Shown: positions 35,512 through 46,143, counted from the stretch's first letter. The stretch: DNA of 64,000 nt from Undibacterium paludis (GCF_022568815.1 NZ_JAKZHX010000003.1:1-64000), one strand, 5' to 3'. Numbers and translations are program-made. The notes: a model not told the origin generated them from the sequence alone.

Positions 35512-37206
35512 ATGGCAACCGCAGAAGATACCGCAATTGCCCCACCTGGCCCGGCCTTCCCGGTCATATTCGGACTCCCGCAAACGCCGGTCGTACGCAA
35601 TATCATGCTTGCAGTCGGGGCCGCAGCCGTGGTGGCCATCATGATTGGTGTATGGCTCTGGAGCCAGGCGCCCGATTATAAAGTCCTGTTTTCCAACTTC
35701 AACGACAGGGATGGAGGAGCGATTGTTGCATCCTTGCAACAATTAAACGTTCCTTACAAATATTCAGAAACAGGCAATGCCATCCTTGTGCCAGCCAGCC
35801 AAGTGCATGACGCGCGCCTGAAACTGGCAGCGCAAGGCTTGCCCAAAGGTGGTAATGTCGGTTTTGAACTCATGGAAAACCAGAAACTGGGGATTTCCCA
35901 GTTTCTGGAACAAGTCAATTTCCAGCGTGCACTGGAAGGTGAGCTCGCACGTTCCATCCAGGCCGTTTCTGCCGTGCAAACTGCCCGTGTCCACCTTGCA
36001 ATACCCAAATCGTCAGTCTTTGTCCGTGACCAGCAAAAACCGACCGCCTCAGTGTTGCTGAATCTTTATCCCAGCCGCATTCTTGACCAGCAGCAAGTCA
36101 GCGCCATTCTGCATCTGGTAGCCAGCAGCGTACCCGAGCTTTCCGCCAAAAACGTCACCATCGTCGACCAGAATGGCAATTTGTTATCCGATCCGAACAA
36201 GCAGGCAGCCAATAATAATCTTGACCCATCACAACTGAAATACGTACAGGAATACCAGCAAAATATCGTCAAACGGATTGAATCCATTATTTCACCCATC
36301 GTAGGCAGCAATAATGTCAGGGCTGAGGCAACTGCAGATATCGATTTTTCCCGTACGGAACAGGCAGCAGAAAGCTACAGGCCGAATTCACCGCCAGAAG
36401 CCTCTGCCATACGCAGCCAACAGACCAGCGAGTCTTACAACAAGGCTGGCAACGCTTCTGGCATACCTGGTGCACTCAGTAATCAACCTCCTGTACCGGC
36501 AACGGCCCCGATTGTTGCCAGCGGTGCCGCCGCAACCCAGAGCACGGCAGCATCAAATGCAGGTTTGATGCAAAAGGATTCAACCACCAATTTTGAAGTC
36601 GACAAAACCATCAAATATACCCAGCAAGGAATGGGGGGCGTGAAACGCCTGTCAGTCGCTATCGTTGTCAATTACAAGACTGAAACAGACAAGAATGGCA
36701 AGACCACCACCCGTCCGCTGACTGACATCGAGAAGACTCAGATTACCGATCTTGCCAGAGAAGCCATGGGTTTCAACAAGGACAGGGGCGATACGCTCAA
36801 CGTCGTCAACAGCCCCTTTGCCAGCCCTGAAAAAGAGCCTATAGTGGATTTACCACTGTGGAAACAGCCTGATGTCTTGCAAATGGCGAAGGAGATCGCC
36901 AAATATGTAGGTGTAGCCATTGTTCTTGCCTATCTGTTCTTTGGTTTCCTGAAACCCATGCTGTATAAAATCATGGGTAAAGACAAGGAAACGCTGGAAG
37001 CTATCGAAGCCGAAAAACGCGCGAAGGAAAAAGAGGAGCGGGAGGAAGATGAAGCAGCCGTGGTAAGCTTGTCTCAAGAAGCCGAACAGCAACATGTGAA
37101 TATGGCATCAAGCTATGAAATCAACCTGGAAATGGCCAAAACACTGGCCAAGGAAGATCCCCGTATTGTGGCTAACGTTGTAAAGGCATGGCTTAGCAAT
37201 GAGTGA
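35512..37206 (+). CDS. fliF: Flagellar MS-ring protein FliF
   Basis: Forms the membrane ring on which the motor is built. 564 residues, with transmembrane helices at about 30-50 and 464-480. The periplasmic ring-building domain starts QAPDYKVLFSNFNDRDGG. The C-terminal cytoplasmic tail (about 530-564, EINLEMAKTLAKEDPRIVANVVKAWL) is the FliG-binding segment. First gene of fliFGHIJK; its stop overlaps the fliG start by 8 nt. Confidence 0.96.
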   Translation: MATAEDTAIAPPGPAFPVIFGLPQTPVVRNIMLAVGAAAVVAIMIGVWLWSQAPDYKVLFSNFNDRDGGAIVASLQQLNVPYKYSETGNAILVPASQVHDARLKLAAQGLPKGGNVGFELMENQKLGISQFLEQVNFQRALEGELARSIQAVSAVQTARVHLAIPKSSVFVRDQQKPTASVLLNLYPSRILDQQQVSAILHLVASSVPELSAKNVTIVDQNGNLLSDPNKQAANNNLDPSQLKYVQEYQQNIVKRIESIISPIVGSNNVRAEATADIDFSRTEQAAESYRPNSPPEASAIRSQQTSESYNKAGNASGIPGALSNQPPVPATAPIVASGAAATQSTAASNAGLMQKDSTTNFEVDKTIKYTQQGMGGVKRLSVAIVVNYKTETDKNGKTTTRPLTDIEKTQITDLAREAMGFNKDRGDTLNVVNSPFASPEKEPIVDLPLWKQPDVLQMAKEIAKYVGVAIVLAYLFFGFLKPMLYKIMGKDKETLEAIEAEKRAKEKEEREEDEAAVVSLSQEAEQQHVNMASSYEINLEMAKTLAKEDPRIVANVVKAWLSNE

Positions 37207-38194
37207 AGATGGAATACAAAAAGCCGCCACCCTGATGTTGGCGCTGGGTGAAGATGGCGCTGCCGAGGTCATGAAATACCTTGGGCCACGTGAAGTGCAA
37301 AAGATTGGCGCCGCCATGGCTACGATCGGCCCTATCCCGCATGAAGCAATCGCCAAGGTGCTCGATGACTTCAAGACGGCAGCTGACTTGAGTTCCTCTG
37401 TTGGCCTCGATTCAGACGAGTACATACGCAATGTGCTGACAAAAGCCCTGGGTGATGACAAGGCTGCATCCTTGCTCAACCGCATTTTAGGGGGAAAGGA
37501 TGCCAGTGGTATAGAAAGTTTGAAATGGATGGATTCTCCTTCTGTCGCAGAACTGATCAAGAATGAGCATCCACAAATTATTGCCACCATCCTGGTCCAC
37601 CTGGAAAGCGATCAGGCCTGCGAAATTCTCAATCAATTTACTGAGCGATTACGCAATGACATCGTACTGCGTATCGCCACACTGGACGGCATTCAACCGA
37701 CCGCCCTGCGCGAACTCAATGATGTACTGACCAAACTGCTGACAGGCAATGAAAGCCTGAAGAAAAAATCTATCGGCGGCGTGCGTGCAGCAGCAGAGAT
37801 CCTGAATTTCATGAGCGGCGAGAATGAAGCCTCGGTGATGGACAACCTGCGCAAGTATGACGGTGACATGGCAGAAAAAATCATGGATGAAATGTTCGTC
37901 TTCGACAATATCCTTGACATTGACGACAAAGGCATACAGTTGCTCTTGCGCGAAGTGCAATCCGACTCCCTGATTGTCGCCCTGAAAGGTGCAAACCAGG
38001 ACATGCGCGAAAAAATCTTCAAGAACATGTCGCAACGCGCTGCCGAAATGATGCGTGAAGATCTTGAATCCAAAGGACCGGTGCGGTTGTCCGAAGTCGA
38101 AGCACAGCAGAAACAGATTCTGCTCATCGTACGCCGCCTGGCTGATGAAGGCCAGATCATGCTAGGTGCAAAAGGTGAGGATGCTTATGTCTAA
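37199..38194 (+). CDS. fliG: Flagellar motor switch protein FliG
   Basis: C-ring protein that transmits torque from the stator. 331 residues with N, middle and C-terminal armadillo-like domains. The middle domain EHPQ motif is present (NEHPQIIATILVHL), and the C-terminal domain has the charged torque helix region FDNILDIDDKGIQLLLREVQSDSLIVALKG. Overlaps fliF by 8 nt and the preferred fliH start by 8 nt, so all three are translationally coupled. Confidence 0.97.
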   Translation: MSEDGIQKAATLMLALGEDGAAEVMKYLGPREVQKIGAAMATIGPIPHEAIAKVLDDFKTAADLSSSVGLDSDEYIRNVLTKALGDDKAASLLNRILGGKDASGIESLKWMDSPSVAELIKNEHPQIIATILVHLESDQACEILNQFTERLRNDIVLRIATLDGIQPTALRELNDVLTKLLTGNESLKKKSIGGVRAAAEILNFMSGENEASVMDNLRKYDGDMAEKIMDEMFVFDNILDIDDKGIQLLLREVQSDSLIVALKGANQDMREKIFKNMSQRAAEMMREDLESKGPVRLSEVEAQQKQILLIVRRLADEGQIMLGAKGEDAYV

Positions 38195-38879
38195 TGCCAT
38201 TCGCCGTGGCGATGTATCTGCCTTCCAGCGCTGGGAAATGGCTTCTTTTGGAGACAATCGCCCAGCACAACTAGAAGAACTCAAGGCGGCAGAAGCCGCA
38301 CTGGAAGCAAAATATCGGACGGAAGCAGGCATAGAAGCAGAGAAAGCACGTGAAAGCGCACGTCAGGAAGGGTTTGCCGCCGGTTATAAGGAGGCCTACG
38401 AACGCGGCCTTAAAGATGGCCAGGAAACTGCCTATGCCGAGACTATGGTCCAAGTAGAGGCCGACATATCTGCCCTGAAGCGCATGGCGCAGGAATTTAC
38501 TGATCAATTGCATTCGGCGTCAGAACAAATGAGTAACGACCTGATGCTTCTTGCCGTCGACCTTGCGTCGCATATGTTAAAAGCCAGGCTGGAACTGGAC
38601 CCGATGGCCATACTTCCCATCGTTGAAGACGCGATAACCCAACTTGCAACCGTTCAGCAACCGGCCAAATTAATCGTCAATCCGGCAGATGCCGAAACCA
38701 TCAAAAACCATCTGGGTGAAACTTTGGCCGAAGATGGCTGGCGCGTCATCGCCGATCCGCTGGTTGAGCGCGGTGGTTGCAAGATGGAGACCCTGCATAA
38801 CCGGATTGACGCCAGCTATTCCACACGCTGGAAAAAACTGCTGGATGCCATGCAGGTCTCCCCGGATTATCCGGGCTAA
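38187..38879 (+). CDS. fliH: Flagellar export ATPase regulator FliH
   Basis: Peripheral stator of the export ATPase FliI. 230 residues: an N-terminal region, a glycine-repeat helix with AxxxG-type spacing ([19 protein letters not shown]), and a C-terminal domain (about 120-230) resembling the delta subunit of F-type ATPase. The open frame reaches a GTG at 38166 inside fliG, but the ATG at 38187 has GAGG upstream and begins MSNAIRRGD, so it is preferred. Followed by fliI after 5 bp. Confidence 0.92.
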   Translation: MSNAIRRGDVSAFQRWEMASFGDNRPAQLEELKAAEAALEAKYRTEAGIEAEKARESARQEGFAAGYKEAYERGLKDGQETAYAETMVQVEADISALKRMAQEFTDQLHSASEQMSNDLMLLAVDLASHMLKARLELDPMAILPIVEDAITQLATVQQPAKLIVNPADAETIKNHLGETLAEDGWRVIADPLVERGGCKMETLHNRIDASYSTRWKKLLDAMQVSPDYPG

Positions 38880-38884
38880 CCGCC

Positions 38885-40273
38885 ATGCAAGCAAGTTTCA
38901 TCAGCGACTGGCAAGACAGACTCAAACTCGGTCGCGAGCAGATTTCTCATGTCCAGACCACGTCTGTGTCGGGCAGGGTAACCAGAGTGACAGGCCTGGT
39001 CATGGAAGCGGTGGGTCTGCGCCTGCCTGTAGGCAGCGCCTGCAGCATACACTTGCAAAGTGGCGCAAAGATTGATGCTGAAGTGGTCGGTTTTGACGGT
39101 GACAGACTGTTCCTGATGCCACATAGCGACCTTGATGGCGTCACTCCGGGCGCACCAGTATTTCCATCCGAGCCGGAAACCCATGAAATAGTCAACCATC
39201 CGCGCCGGCGCCCCAGCGACAGGAGCCGCCACCTGCCCGTGGGATATCAATTGCTGGGCCGCGTTCTTGATGGCAATGGCCGTCCGCTCGACACCCTTGG
39301 TCCACTGGGCACGCATGAGTCTGCACCGCTGGGGGCACGCATCTACAATCCACTGGAAAGAGCTCCCATCGTTGACACACTGGACGTTGGCGTCAGGGCC
39401 ATCAACAGCATGTTAAGCGTAGGCCGCGGGCAAAGGCTGGGGCTGTTCGCCGGCTCCGGTGTCGGCAAGAGCGTGCTGCTGGGCATGATGGCGCGATATA
39501 CATCCGCAGACGTTATCGTGGTCGGCCTCATCGGTGAACGGGGACGCGAAGTCAAGGAATTCATAGAGCAAATCCTTGGCGCAGAAGGATTGGCGCGCTC
39601 TGTCGTCGTGGCAGCACCGGCCGATGCGCCCCCCTTGATGCGTCTGCAAGGGGCAGCCTATGCCACGACCATTGCAGAATACTTCAGGGATCAGGGCCGT
39701 AGCGTATTGCTGATCATGGATTCACTGACCCGCTATGCCATGGCGCAACGCGAAATCGCCTTGGCCATCGGTGAGCCGCCTGCGACCAAGGGTTACCCCC
39801 CATCTGTCTTTGCCAAATTGCCGATACTGGTAGAAAGGGCTGGCAATGGCAAGTCAGGCGGCGGCTCGATTACGGCTTTTTATACCGTTCTGACTGAAGG
39901 TGACGATCAACAGGACCCGATCGCCGATGCTGCCCGCGCCATCCTCGACGGCCATATTGTCTTGAATCGCACGCTGGCAGAGAGCGGGCACTACCCTGCC
40001 ATCGACATAGAGCAGTCAATCAGCCGCGCCATGCACAGTATCACCTCCCCGGAACACCAGGCTTTATCACGCAGGCTCAAGCAATTGTATTCACGCTATG
40101 AACGCAGCCGTGATCTGATCAGCGTGGGCGCCTACTCCCCAGGCTCTGATCCGCTACTTGATGAAGCAATACGCCTGCACGGCAAAATTGTTTCTTTTCT
40201 GCAACAGGACATTACTGAAAAATGCAGCATATCCGAGAGCTTGGGGGAACTTCAGGCTCTATTCAACCCTTAG
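38885..40273 (+). CDS. fliI: Flagellum-specific export ATPase FliI
   Basis: F1-beta-like hexameric ATPase that unloads chaperones and helps drive export. 462 residues. The Walker A motif is AGSGVGKS at 189-196, with [15 protein letters not shown] and the Walker B strand [12 protein letters not shown] after it. The N-terminal FliH-contact region and C-terminal chaperone-binding part are present. Fifth in the fli order of this transcript after E(F)GH, followed by fliJ 33 bp on. Confidence 0.97.
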   Translation: MQASFISDWQDRLKLGREQISHVQTTSVSGRVTRVTGLVMEAVGLRLPVGSACSIHLQSGAKIDAEVVGFDGDRLFLMPHSDLDGVTPGAPVFPSEPETHEIVNHPRRRPSDRSRHLPVGYQLLGRVLDGNGRPLDTLGPLGTHESAPLGARIYNPLERAPIVDTLDVGVRAINSMLSVGRGQRLGLFAGSGVGKSVLLGMMARYTSADVIVVGLIGERGREVKEFIEQILGAEGLARSVVVAAPADAPPLMRLQGAAYATTIAEYFRDQGRSVLLIMDSLTRYAMAQREIALAIGEPPATKGYPPSVFAKLPILVERAGNGKSGGGSITAFYTVLTEGDDQQDPIADAARAILDGHIVLNRTLAESGHYPAIDIEQSISRAMHSITSPEHQALSRRLKQLYSRYERSRDLISVGAYSPGSDPLLDEAIRLHGKIVSFLQQDITEKCSISESLGELQALFNP

Positions 40274-40306
40274 AAATAAAAAAAAAGACCTATACTAATC
40301 TTCATC

Positions 40307-40747
40307 ATGGCGTTGAAATCCCCGATTACCACACTGATAGAAATAGCAGAACGAGAAGTTGACGATGCCGCCAAACTTCTGGGTAAAACCATACGTGCAC
40401 ATGAAGAAACCGAAAAGAAATTAAATTTATTACAACAGTATCGTGATGATTATGCGCAAAGACTCCAGGATGGCGCAGCCAAGGGTTTGACGGTATCGCA
40501 ATATACAAATTTCCTGTCATTTCTGGGCAAGCTTGATGCGGCCATTGATGGACAAAAAAAAGTAGTGATGGATGCCGAGCATCGTATTGTCATGGCAAAA
40601 ACAGAGTGGCAGGCCAGTGAGAAAAAACGACTGTCCTACGATACCTTGCAAAATCGCGCAGAAACATTGCAGCTGAAAAAGGAAGCAAAAAGGGATCAGA
40701 AGCAAACCGATGAAATGGCCGCTCGCGCCCTCTTCTACAAGCGCTAA
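40307..40747 (+). CDS. fliJ: Flagellar export protein FliJ
   Basis: The coiled-coil stalk of the export ATPase and chaperone-escort factor. 146 residues, nearly all charged helix (EREVDDAAKLLGKTIRAHEETEKKLNLL), the FliJ pattern, with no membrane segment. Position between fliI and fliK agrees. Confidence 0.92.
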   Translation: MALKSPITTLIEIAEREVDDAAKLLGKTIRAHEETEKKLNLLQQYRDDYAQRLQDGAAKGLTVSQYTNFLSFLGKLDAAIDGQKKVVMDAEHRIVMAKTEWQASEKKRLSYDTLQNRAETLQLKKEAKRDQKQTDEMAARALFYKR

Positions 40748-40765
40748 TCTTTAACAGGTATTCAA

Positions 40766-42373
40766 ATGCAAGCCAACGCCATAGTGACCGCTACGGATAG
40801 CCCAACTGGGACCGTCAAGACTGGAAAAAACAGTTCGTCTGCAAATCTCGACATCAGCTTCAACCAGATGCTGGACAAAGAGATATACAACAGCAAAAAG
40901 CCAGACCTGGATATGGCGCGCCCTGCCAGCAGGCCCGTGCCACCCGCAAAGTCCAATAACACCAGTAATAATGTCAACGCCACCAATATCAAGACAGCTG
41001 GCAATAACGGCAATGGTAACAACCTCGACACCAAGGAAAACACGACAACTCCGGTGTCATCTCAAACGGTGAGCAAATCGGACAAGCCTGAATCGGATAG
41101 CAGAAAGTTAGAACAAGATGACGGTACGACCGAAAAAGACGATGATATCGGCACACAGATTCTTGCCTTGGTCGGCAATCTGGCCGCTCCGCCAGTAACG
41201 ACAGATGTCAAGGCCGCCGCCGCCCCCGCCCCGGTTGATACTGGCAAAACTGACAGCCTCCCAGCCATAGGCGTCAATACGGCCGCAAGCCTGACTGATC
41301 CGGCAGATGCAACCCTTGCCAGCTTGAATAAATCTGGCGCAGATACACTCGACAAGACTGACCTGCAGTCGGGCAATCAGCTCAAGGTAATCTCCGGGCA
41401 AGACCAGGCAACCAATGAAACCGATGTCTCACGCATAGCAGCACAAATCATGGCAAGCCAGTCGGCAGGAAAGACTTCAGAAAAAGTCGTGACAAGCAAT
41501 GCCAGCCCGACTGACGCAGTAATTCTCGCAGGCAAGACCAGGTCGACCGAGGCAAATGGCGACATCTCCCTGGCTCCGGCTATTGCAGATAGCGAGGCAT
41601 TGGCAACAACATCCGCCGTTCGCAAAACCACCAGCACCGCAGACAAGAGCACTGCAACAAATGCCAGTGAAGCAAAGACCAGCGACATCGACCTCGGCAA
41701 TAAACTTGCTGACAAAACTGTTGACAGTCACGCCACTGCAACCAATATTGATACAGCAAAATCTTTTTCCAGGGATATAGCCCAGGCCAAAGATGTCTTG
41801 TCCGAGCATGCAGTTGAAGTCAAAGTGAATCCAGCAAACAAGGACATGCCACAAGTCGTGGCCGCCCCGCCAACCGTCCAGGTAGTGAATGCCAGTCAGT
41901 TTAATGCAGCAAACGCCCTGGCCGCAGAGCAGATTTCCGCACGAGTAGGCAGTGCCGGCTGGGACAAGGCAGTCGGCCAAAAAGTGGTGTGGATGGTCGG
42001 CGAAGGCTTGCAATCCGCAGAGCTGACACTGAATCCTCCCGATCTTGGCCCCTTGCAAGTAGTGTTAAAAGTTAGTAATGATCAGGCCAGCGCCAATTTC
42101 AGCTCTGCCCAACCTGAAGTAAGAGAAGCATTGGAAGCTGCCCTGCCGCGCCTTAAGCAGATGCTTAGTGATGCCGGCGTACAGCTGTCGGGCTTTTCCG
42201 TTAACTCCCAGTCTGCTGGTCAGGGTCAGAGTTTCGCGGATCAGCAAGCAAGGTCAACTTCTGGCAGCAATACAAGAATCAGCAACGAGACCGTCGACAG
42301 CCCGGTCAATACTGCAAGTACAACTACCGCCAAAGTAATAAGCAATAACGGTCTGGTCGACACCTTCGTCTGA
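40766..42373 (+). CDS. fliK: Flagellar hook-length control protein FliK
   Basis: Secreted molecular ruler that measures the hook and triggers the FlhB specificity switch. 535 residues. The N-terminal about 380 are low-complexity (Ser, Thr, Ala, Asp, Lys), as expected of the ruler part; the Flg_hook domain (about 395-475) has SAELTLNPPDLGPLQVVLKV followed by PEVREALEAALPRLKQML. It closes the fliF-K run, with an unrelated-looking 346-bp gap before fliL. It is the canonical copy; a second FliK-domain protein is encoded after fliT. Confidence 0.93.
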   Translation: MQANAIVTATDSPTGTVKTGKNSSSANLDISFNQMLDKEIYNSKKPDLDMARPASRPVPPAKSNNTSNNVNATNIKTAGNNGNGNNLDTKENTTTPVSSQTVSKSDKPESDSRKLEQDDGTTEKDDDIGTQILALVGNLAAPPVTTDVKAAAAPAPVDTGKTDSLPAIGVNTAASLTDPADATLASLNKSGADTLDKTDLQSGNQLKVISGQDQATNETDVSRIAAQIMASQSAGKTSEKVVTSNASPTDAVILAGKTRSTEANGDISLAPAIADSEALATTSAVRKTTSTADKSTATNASEAKTSDIDLGNKLADKTVDSHATATNIDTAKSFSRDIAQAKDVLSEHAVEVKVNPANKDMPQVVAAPPTVQVVNASQFNAANALAAEQISARVGSAGWDKAVGQKVVWMVGEGLQSAELTLNPPDLGPLQVVLKVSNDQASANFSSAQPEVREALEAALPRLKQMLSDAGVQLSGFSVNSQSAGQGQSFADQQARSTSGSNTRISNETVDSPVNTASTTTAKVISNNGLVDTFV

Positions 42374-42719
42374 CCGCATCAGAGCAGCCCCCCCTTAGGC
42401 AAGCCCTATGCCTATCGACAACAATAACAGACGCACGTCCGACTGATGCGTCTGTTGCCTGCCTGACAGAAATTCTCCACCGAATCAAGTTGATTTGCAT
42501 CAGCAGCAACATAGCGTTCAGCTCTATGGAAAAAAGCCTGCACAACCATGTAGAATGGATGTGAAGAAGGCTGATCCACGAAGCATGGCTGCAATAACAT
42601 GCACCTGCAAACTATAGAGATAAGCTGAAATACGCCCTCTTTTTCTTGGATATTACATGCCTCGTATCAAGGATAATATTTAAAAATCTTGGCATTATGT
42701 GCCAGCAGAGAGGAAAACC
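42374..42719. other. Intergenic region between fliK and fliL
   Basis: A 346-bp gap, the only long one inside the fliF-R region. It contains a 10-bp inverted repeat (arms 42426-42435 and 42447-42456, 11-nt loop) about 50 bp past the fliK stop, probably a transcript-end hairpin though no T-run follows. Just before the fliL ribosome site is TGGCA-5 bp-TGCCA (42690-42704). A promoter for fliLMNOPQR is expected here, but I find no convincing sigma-28 or sigma-54 site and no small gene. Confidence 0.5.
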
Positions 42720-43226
42720 ATGGCGAAAGCACCAGCCAAAGCAGCAGAAACGAGCGACGCTCCAGCAGCGGGAAAATCAAAGAAAAAACTCCTTATCATT
42801 ATTGCTGCAGTCGTGGTACTACTGGTTGTCGCCGGTGCAGGTGCAGCTTTTTTCCTGACGAAGAAGAGCTCTGCTAACAAAGAAAAAGAACACAAGACAG
42901 AGCCGACAAAAGCACCTGTTTTCCTGGCATTGGAACCATTTACAGTCAACCTGCAGTCTGATGGTGGAGACAAATACCTGCAAATCAGCATGACCTTGCA
43001 GGTGCAGGATGAGGAACAGGTCAATCTGATCAAGGCCAACATGCCCCAGGTACGCAGCCGCCTGTTATTGCTGCTGTCGAGCAAGGATGCCGCAGAAATC
43101 CTGTCAGGTGAAGGTAAGGAAAAACTGGTCAATGAAATCATCGAAAAGGTTTCCCAGCCATTTGCCCCGAAAGGCGAACCGCAAAAAGTGAGCGGTGTTT
43201 TCTTCACTTCTTTCGTCGTTCAATAA
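42720..43226 (+). CDS. fliL: Flagellar basal body-associated protein FliL
   Basis: Single-pass inner-membrane protein that surrounds the stator and supports torque. 168 residues: an Ala/Lys-rich cytoplasmic start, one transmembrane helix (about 24-46), and a periplasmic stomatin-like domain with FLALEPFTVNLQSDGGDKYLQI. The ATG at 42720 with GAGAGGA upstream is preferred to a GTG 21 bp earlier. First gene of fliLMNOPQR. Confidence 0.94.
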   Translation: MAKAPAKAAETSDAPAAGKSKKKLLIIIAAVVVLLVVAGAGAAFFLTKKSSANKEKEHKTEPTKAPVFLALEPFTVNLQSDGGDKYLQISMTLQVQDEEQVNLIKANMPQVRSRLLLLLSSKDAAEILSGEGKEKLVNEIIEKVSQPFAPKGEPQKVSGVFFTSFVVQ

Positions 43227-43229
43227 GCC

Positions 43230-44231
43230 ATGTCAGATAATTTTCTCTCCCAGGAAGAAGTTGATGCCCTTTTGAAGGGTGTCACGGGAGATCAGGACGA
43301 TTCGCAGTCACTGGAGGATACCTCAGGTGTACGGCCCTACAATCTTGCGACGCAAGAGCGTATCGTCCGTGGCCGCATGCCGACCCTGGAAATTATCAAT
43401 GAGCGTTTTGCCCGGCTGTTGCGCATAGGCTTGTTCAATTTCTTGCGACGCAGTGCCGAAGTATCGGTTGGTACTGTCCGGGTATCGAAATATAGTGAGT
43501 TCATCCGCAACCTCGTGGTGCCGACCAATCTCAACCTGGTCCACATGAAGCCCTTGCGCGGCACTTCATTGATCGTGCTAGACCCCGGCCTGGTATTTTT
43601 GCTGGTGGACAATCTGTTTGGTGGCGATGGTCGCTTTCATACACGTGTTGAAGGTCGCGATTTTACACAGACAGAGCAACGCATCATCCATCGCATACTT
43701 GAAATCATTTTTGAAACCTATGCCAAATCCTGGGAGCCGGTCTACCCCATAGAATTTGAATACATACGTTCAGAAATGAACACGCAGTTTGCCAATATTG
43801 CGACACCCAACGAGGTGGTGGTATCCACCACCTTTACGATAGAACTGGGCCCCGTCAGTGGTGAGATGCATTTATGCATGCCTTACTCGATGATAGAGCC
43901 GATACGTGACATACTGACCAGTAGCCTGCAGGGTGAAACACTGGAAGTCGACAAGCGCTGGGTGCGGCTGATGACACAGCAGATACAGATTGCCGAAGTG
44001 GAAATCGTTGCAGATCTGGGTACCACGCGCGTCACGCTGGGCGATATACTGAATATGAAAGAAGGTGATGTGATTCCTCTATCCATACCTGAGATTATTT
44101 CAGCAAAAGTAGATGGCACGCCAGTCATGGAGTGCAAGTATGGAATTTTTAACGGACAGTATGCCTTACGCGTTGAGAAACTGATCAGTTCCAGCGTACA
44201 GGAAGTAGCACAAGGAGAAAATCATGGATGA
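43230..44231 (+). CDS. fliM: Flagellar motor switch protein FliM
   Basis: C-ring protein that binds phosphorylated CheY and changes rotation direction. 333 residues. The N-terminal CheY-binding peptide is LSQEEVDALLKGV (5-17); the middle CheC-like domain has GTSLIVLDPGLVFLLVDNLFGG; the C-terminal SpoA domain has ARVTLGDI-like sequence (about 245-320). Starts 3 bp after fliL and overlaps fliN by 8 nt. Confidence 0.97.
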   Translation: MSDNFLSQEEVDALLKGVTGDQDDSQSLEDTSGVRPYNLATQERIVRGRMPTLEIINERFARLLRIGLFNFLRRSAEVSVGTVRVSKYSEFIRNLVVPTNLNLVHMKPLRGTSLIVLDPGLVFLLVDNLFGGDGRFHTRVEGRDFTQTEQRIIHRILEIIFETYAKSWEPVYPIEFEYIRSEMNTQFANIATPNEVVVSTTFTIELGPVSGEMHLCMPYSMIEPIRDILTSSLQGETLEVDKRWVRLMTQQIQIAEVEIVADLGTTRVTLGDILNMKEGDVIPLSIPEIISAKVDGTPVMECKYGIFNGQYALRVEKLISSSVQEVAQGENHG

Positions 44232-44655
44232 CAACGGCGATACCCCCATCAGTGAAGACGATTGGGGTGCTGCGATTGCAGAGCAAGAGAGAGCTGAGGC
44301 CGCTGCAGCCCAAAAGGCCGAGGCACCGCCAGCCAGCGCCGCCATATTCAAGGAGTTCAGCAGCAAGGGCACCGCGACAACGACAGAAACCCATAATGAT
44401 ATCGACTTCATTCTTGATATTCCAGTACAACTGACCGTAGAGCTGGGCCGTACCAAGATAGCAATCAAGAACCTGCTGCAGCTGGCACAAGGCTCGGTGG
44501 TGGAACTTGACGGCCTGGCTGGTGAGCCTATGGATGTGCTGGTGAATGGCTGTCTGATCGCTCAAGGCGAGGTTGTCGTCGTCAACGACAAGTTCGGGAT
44601 ACGTCTGACCGATATCGTGACACCTGCTGAACGCATACGCAAGCTGAACAAATGA
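44224..44655 (+). CDS. fliN: Flagellar motor switch protein FliN
   Basis: Bottom layer of the C-ring and docking point for FliH. 143 residues: an Ala/Glu-rich N-terminal region (1-60) and a SpoA domain (65-140) with IPVQLTVELGRTKIAIKNLL and GSVVELDGLAGEP. Overlaps fliM upstream by 8 nt and fliO downstream by 4 nt. Confidence 0.96.
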   Translation: MDDNGDTPISEDDWGAAIAEQERAEAAAAQKAEAPPASAAIFKEFSSKGTATTTETHNDIDFILDIPVQLTVELGRTKIAIKNLLQLAQGSVVELDGLAGEPMDVLVNGCLIAQGEVVVVNDKFGIRLTDIVTPAERIRKLNK

Positions 44656-45089
44656 TGTTTCGATCACGCTTATTGGGATGGATGACATTTGCCATATTGA
44701 ACAGCAATGCATATGCTGCTGGCCCAGATCAGGTCACACCAAGTGCAGGCTTGCTGCAAATCGCCACCGCGTTGATGCTGGTCGTAGCACTGGTCCTGGC
44801 CGCTGCCTGGGTGATGCGTCGCCTTGGTCCTTTGAATGCAGGGAATAAAATCCAGCTCAAGATCATTGGCGGCATCAGCGTTGGCAATCGTGAAAAAATA
44901 ATGGTTGTAGAAGTTGCCGACCAATGGCTGATTCTTGGGGTAACCGCAAACAGTATCAATAATCTGGGCAGCTTACCCAAACAGGAGGAATTTGTGGACT
45001 CGCTGGCACTTGGGCCAAGCGATCCCTTTTCTACCTGGTTGAGACGCACGCTGGATAAACGCTCCAAAGAGCGACCTGACAACAGCTGA
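44652..45089 (+). CDS. fliO: Flagellar biosynthesis protein FliO
   Basis: Small membrane protein that helps assemble the FliP ring. 145 residues with a possible cleavable signal sequence (1-22), a transmembrane helix (about 36-55, [18 protein letters not shown]) and a cytoplasmic domain containing [26 protein letters not shown]. FliO is poorly conserved; the position between fliN and fliP is decisive. Confidence 0.9.
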   Translation: MMFRSRLLGWMTFAILNSNAYAAGPDQVTPSAGLLQIATALMLVVALVLAAAWVMRRLGPLNAGNKIQLKIIGGISVGNREKIMVVEVADQWLILGVTANSINNLGSLPKQEEFVDSLALGPSDPFSTWLRRTLDKRSKERPDNS

Positions 45090-45097
45090 AATTCTGT

Positions 45098-45865
45098 ATG
45101 AAAATTTTGCGCTCTTCCCTGCCACTGGTCTGGCTCTTGATATTCCTGTGCGGAATAGTCTTGCCGGATATGGCATTTGCCCAGAACAATGGTGGCCTGC
45201 AAGCCATCACCAGCACACCTGCGCCGGGTGGCGGACAGAATTATTCCCTCAGCATACAGACGCTGCTGTTCCTGACCGCACTGAGTTTCCTGCCAGCGGT
45301 TTTATTGATGATGACCAGCTTTACCCGCATCATCATCGTGCTGTCCCTTCTTAGGCAGGCACTAGGCACCCAATCAGCCCCCCCCAATCAGGTAATGGTG
45401 GGCCTGACCCTGTTCCTGACCCTGTTCGTCATGGGGCCGGTGTTTGACAAGATCTATGTAGAAGCTTATCAGCCGTTTACAGAAAACAAGATCACCATGC
45501 AGGCAGCAATGGAAAAAGGTGCAGGGCCATTGAAGCAGTTCATGATGAAACAGACCAGGCAGGCTGATCTTGCCCTGTACGTCAAGCTGTCAAATTCCCC
45601 CGACCTGCAAGGACCGGAAGACGTATCTTTGCGCATCCTGATCCCGGCCTTTATCACCAGTGAGTTGAAGACTGCATTCCAGATCAGTTTTGCCATTTTT
45701 ATCCCCTTTCTCATTATCGACATGGTGGTCGCCAGTGTCCTGATGTCGATGGGCATGATGATGGTGTCACCTGCCATTGTGTCATTGCCATTCAAGTTGA
45801 TGCTGTTTGTATTGGTGGACGGTTGGCAGTTATTGATAGGTTCACTTGCACAAAGCTTTTACTGA
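45098..45865 (+). CDS. fliP: Flagellar export gate protein FliP
   Basis: Core subunit of the flagellar type III export gate. 255 residues with a signal peptide (1-28, ending DMAFA), then transmembrane segments around [36 protein letters not shown] and two C-terminal helices ([20 protein letters not shown]). The central conserved [10 protein letters not shown]-like stretch appears as [16 protein letters not shown]. FliQ begins 8 bp after its stop. Confidence 0.97.
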   Translation: MKILRSSLPLVWLLIFLCGIVLPDMAFAQNNGGLQAITSTPAPGGGQNYSLSIQTLLFLTALSFLPAVLLMMTSFTRIIIVLSLLRQALGTQSAPPNQVMVGLTLFLTLFVMGPVFDKIYVEAYQPFTENKITMQAAMEKGAGPLKQFMMKQTRQADLALYVKLSNSPDLQGPEDVSLRILIPAFITSELKTAFQISFAIFIPFLIIDMVVASVLMSMGMMMVSPAIVSLPFKLMLFVLVDGWQLLIGSLAQSFY

Positions 45866-45873
45866 GGTTCACC

Positions 45874-46143
45874 ATGACACCCGATTCCGTAATGACAATG
45901 GGCCGCCAGGCCATGGAAGTGACCTTGCTGGTGTCAGCCCCCTTGCTGCTGGTCGCACTAGGCATAGGCCTGATCGTCAGCATTTTTCAGGCGGCAACAC
46001 AGATCAATGAAACAACGCTGTCCTTCATCCCCAAGCTGGTAGGCATCTTTGTCACCCTGATTATTGCCGGCCCCTGGATGTTGTCTATATTGCTCGACTA
46101 CATGCGACAGATGTTTTCCAGCATTGCCACCATGGCCAGCTGA
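45874..46143 (+). CDS. fliQ: Flagellar export gate protein FliQ
   Basis: An 89-residue, two-helix subunit of the export gate. Starts MTPDSVMTMGRQAMEV, with hydrophobic helices at about 17-40 and 52-72 and the conserved QAATQINETTLSFIPK loop. The frame is open from 45823 within fliP, but the ATG at 45874 with TGAGGTT upstream matches family length. Confidence 0.96.
   Translation: MTPDSVMTMGRQAMEVTLLVSAPLLLVALGIGLIVSIFQAATQINETTLSFIPKLVGIFVTLIIAGPWMLSILLDYMRQMFSSIATMAS

Noticed and set aside
42690-42704. TGGCA-TTATG-TGCCA as a sigma-54 promoter for fliL
   Set aside because: It is a palindrome whose spacing does not match the -24/-12 GG-N10-GC rule.
42646-42858. Small open frames upstream of fliL
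   Set aside because: Out of frame with fliL, no Shine-Dalgarno, and they run into the fliL coding sequence.
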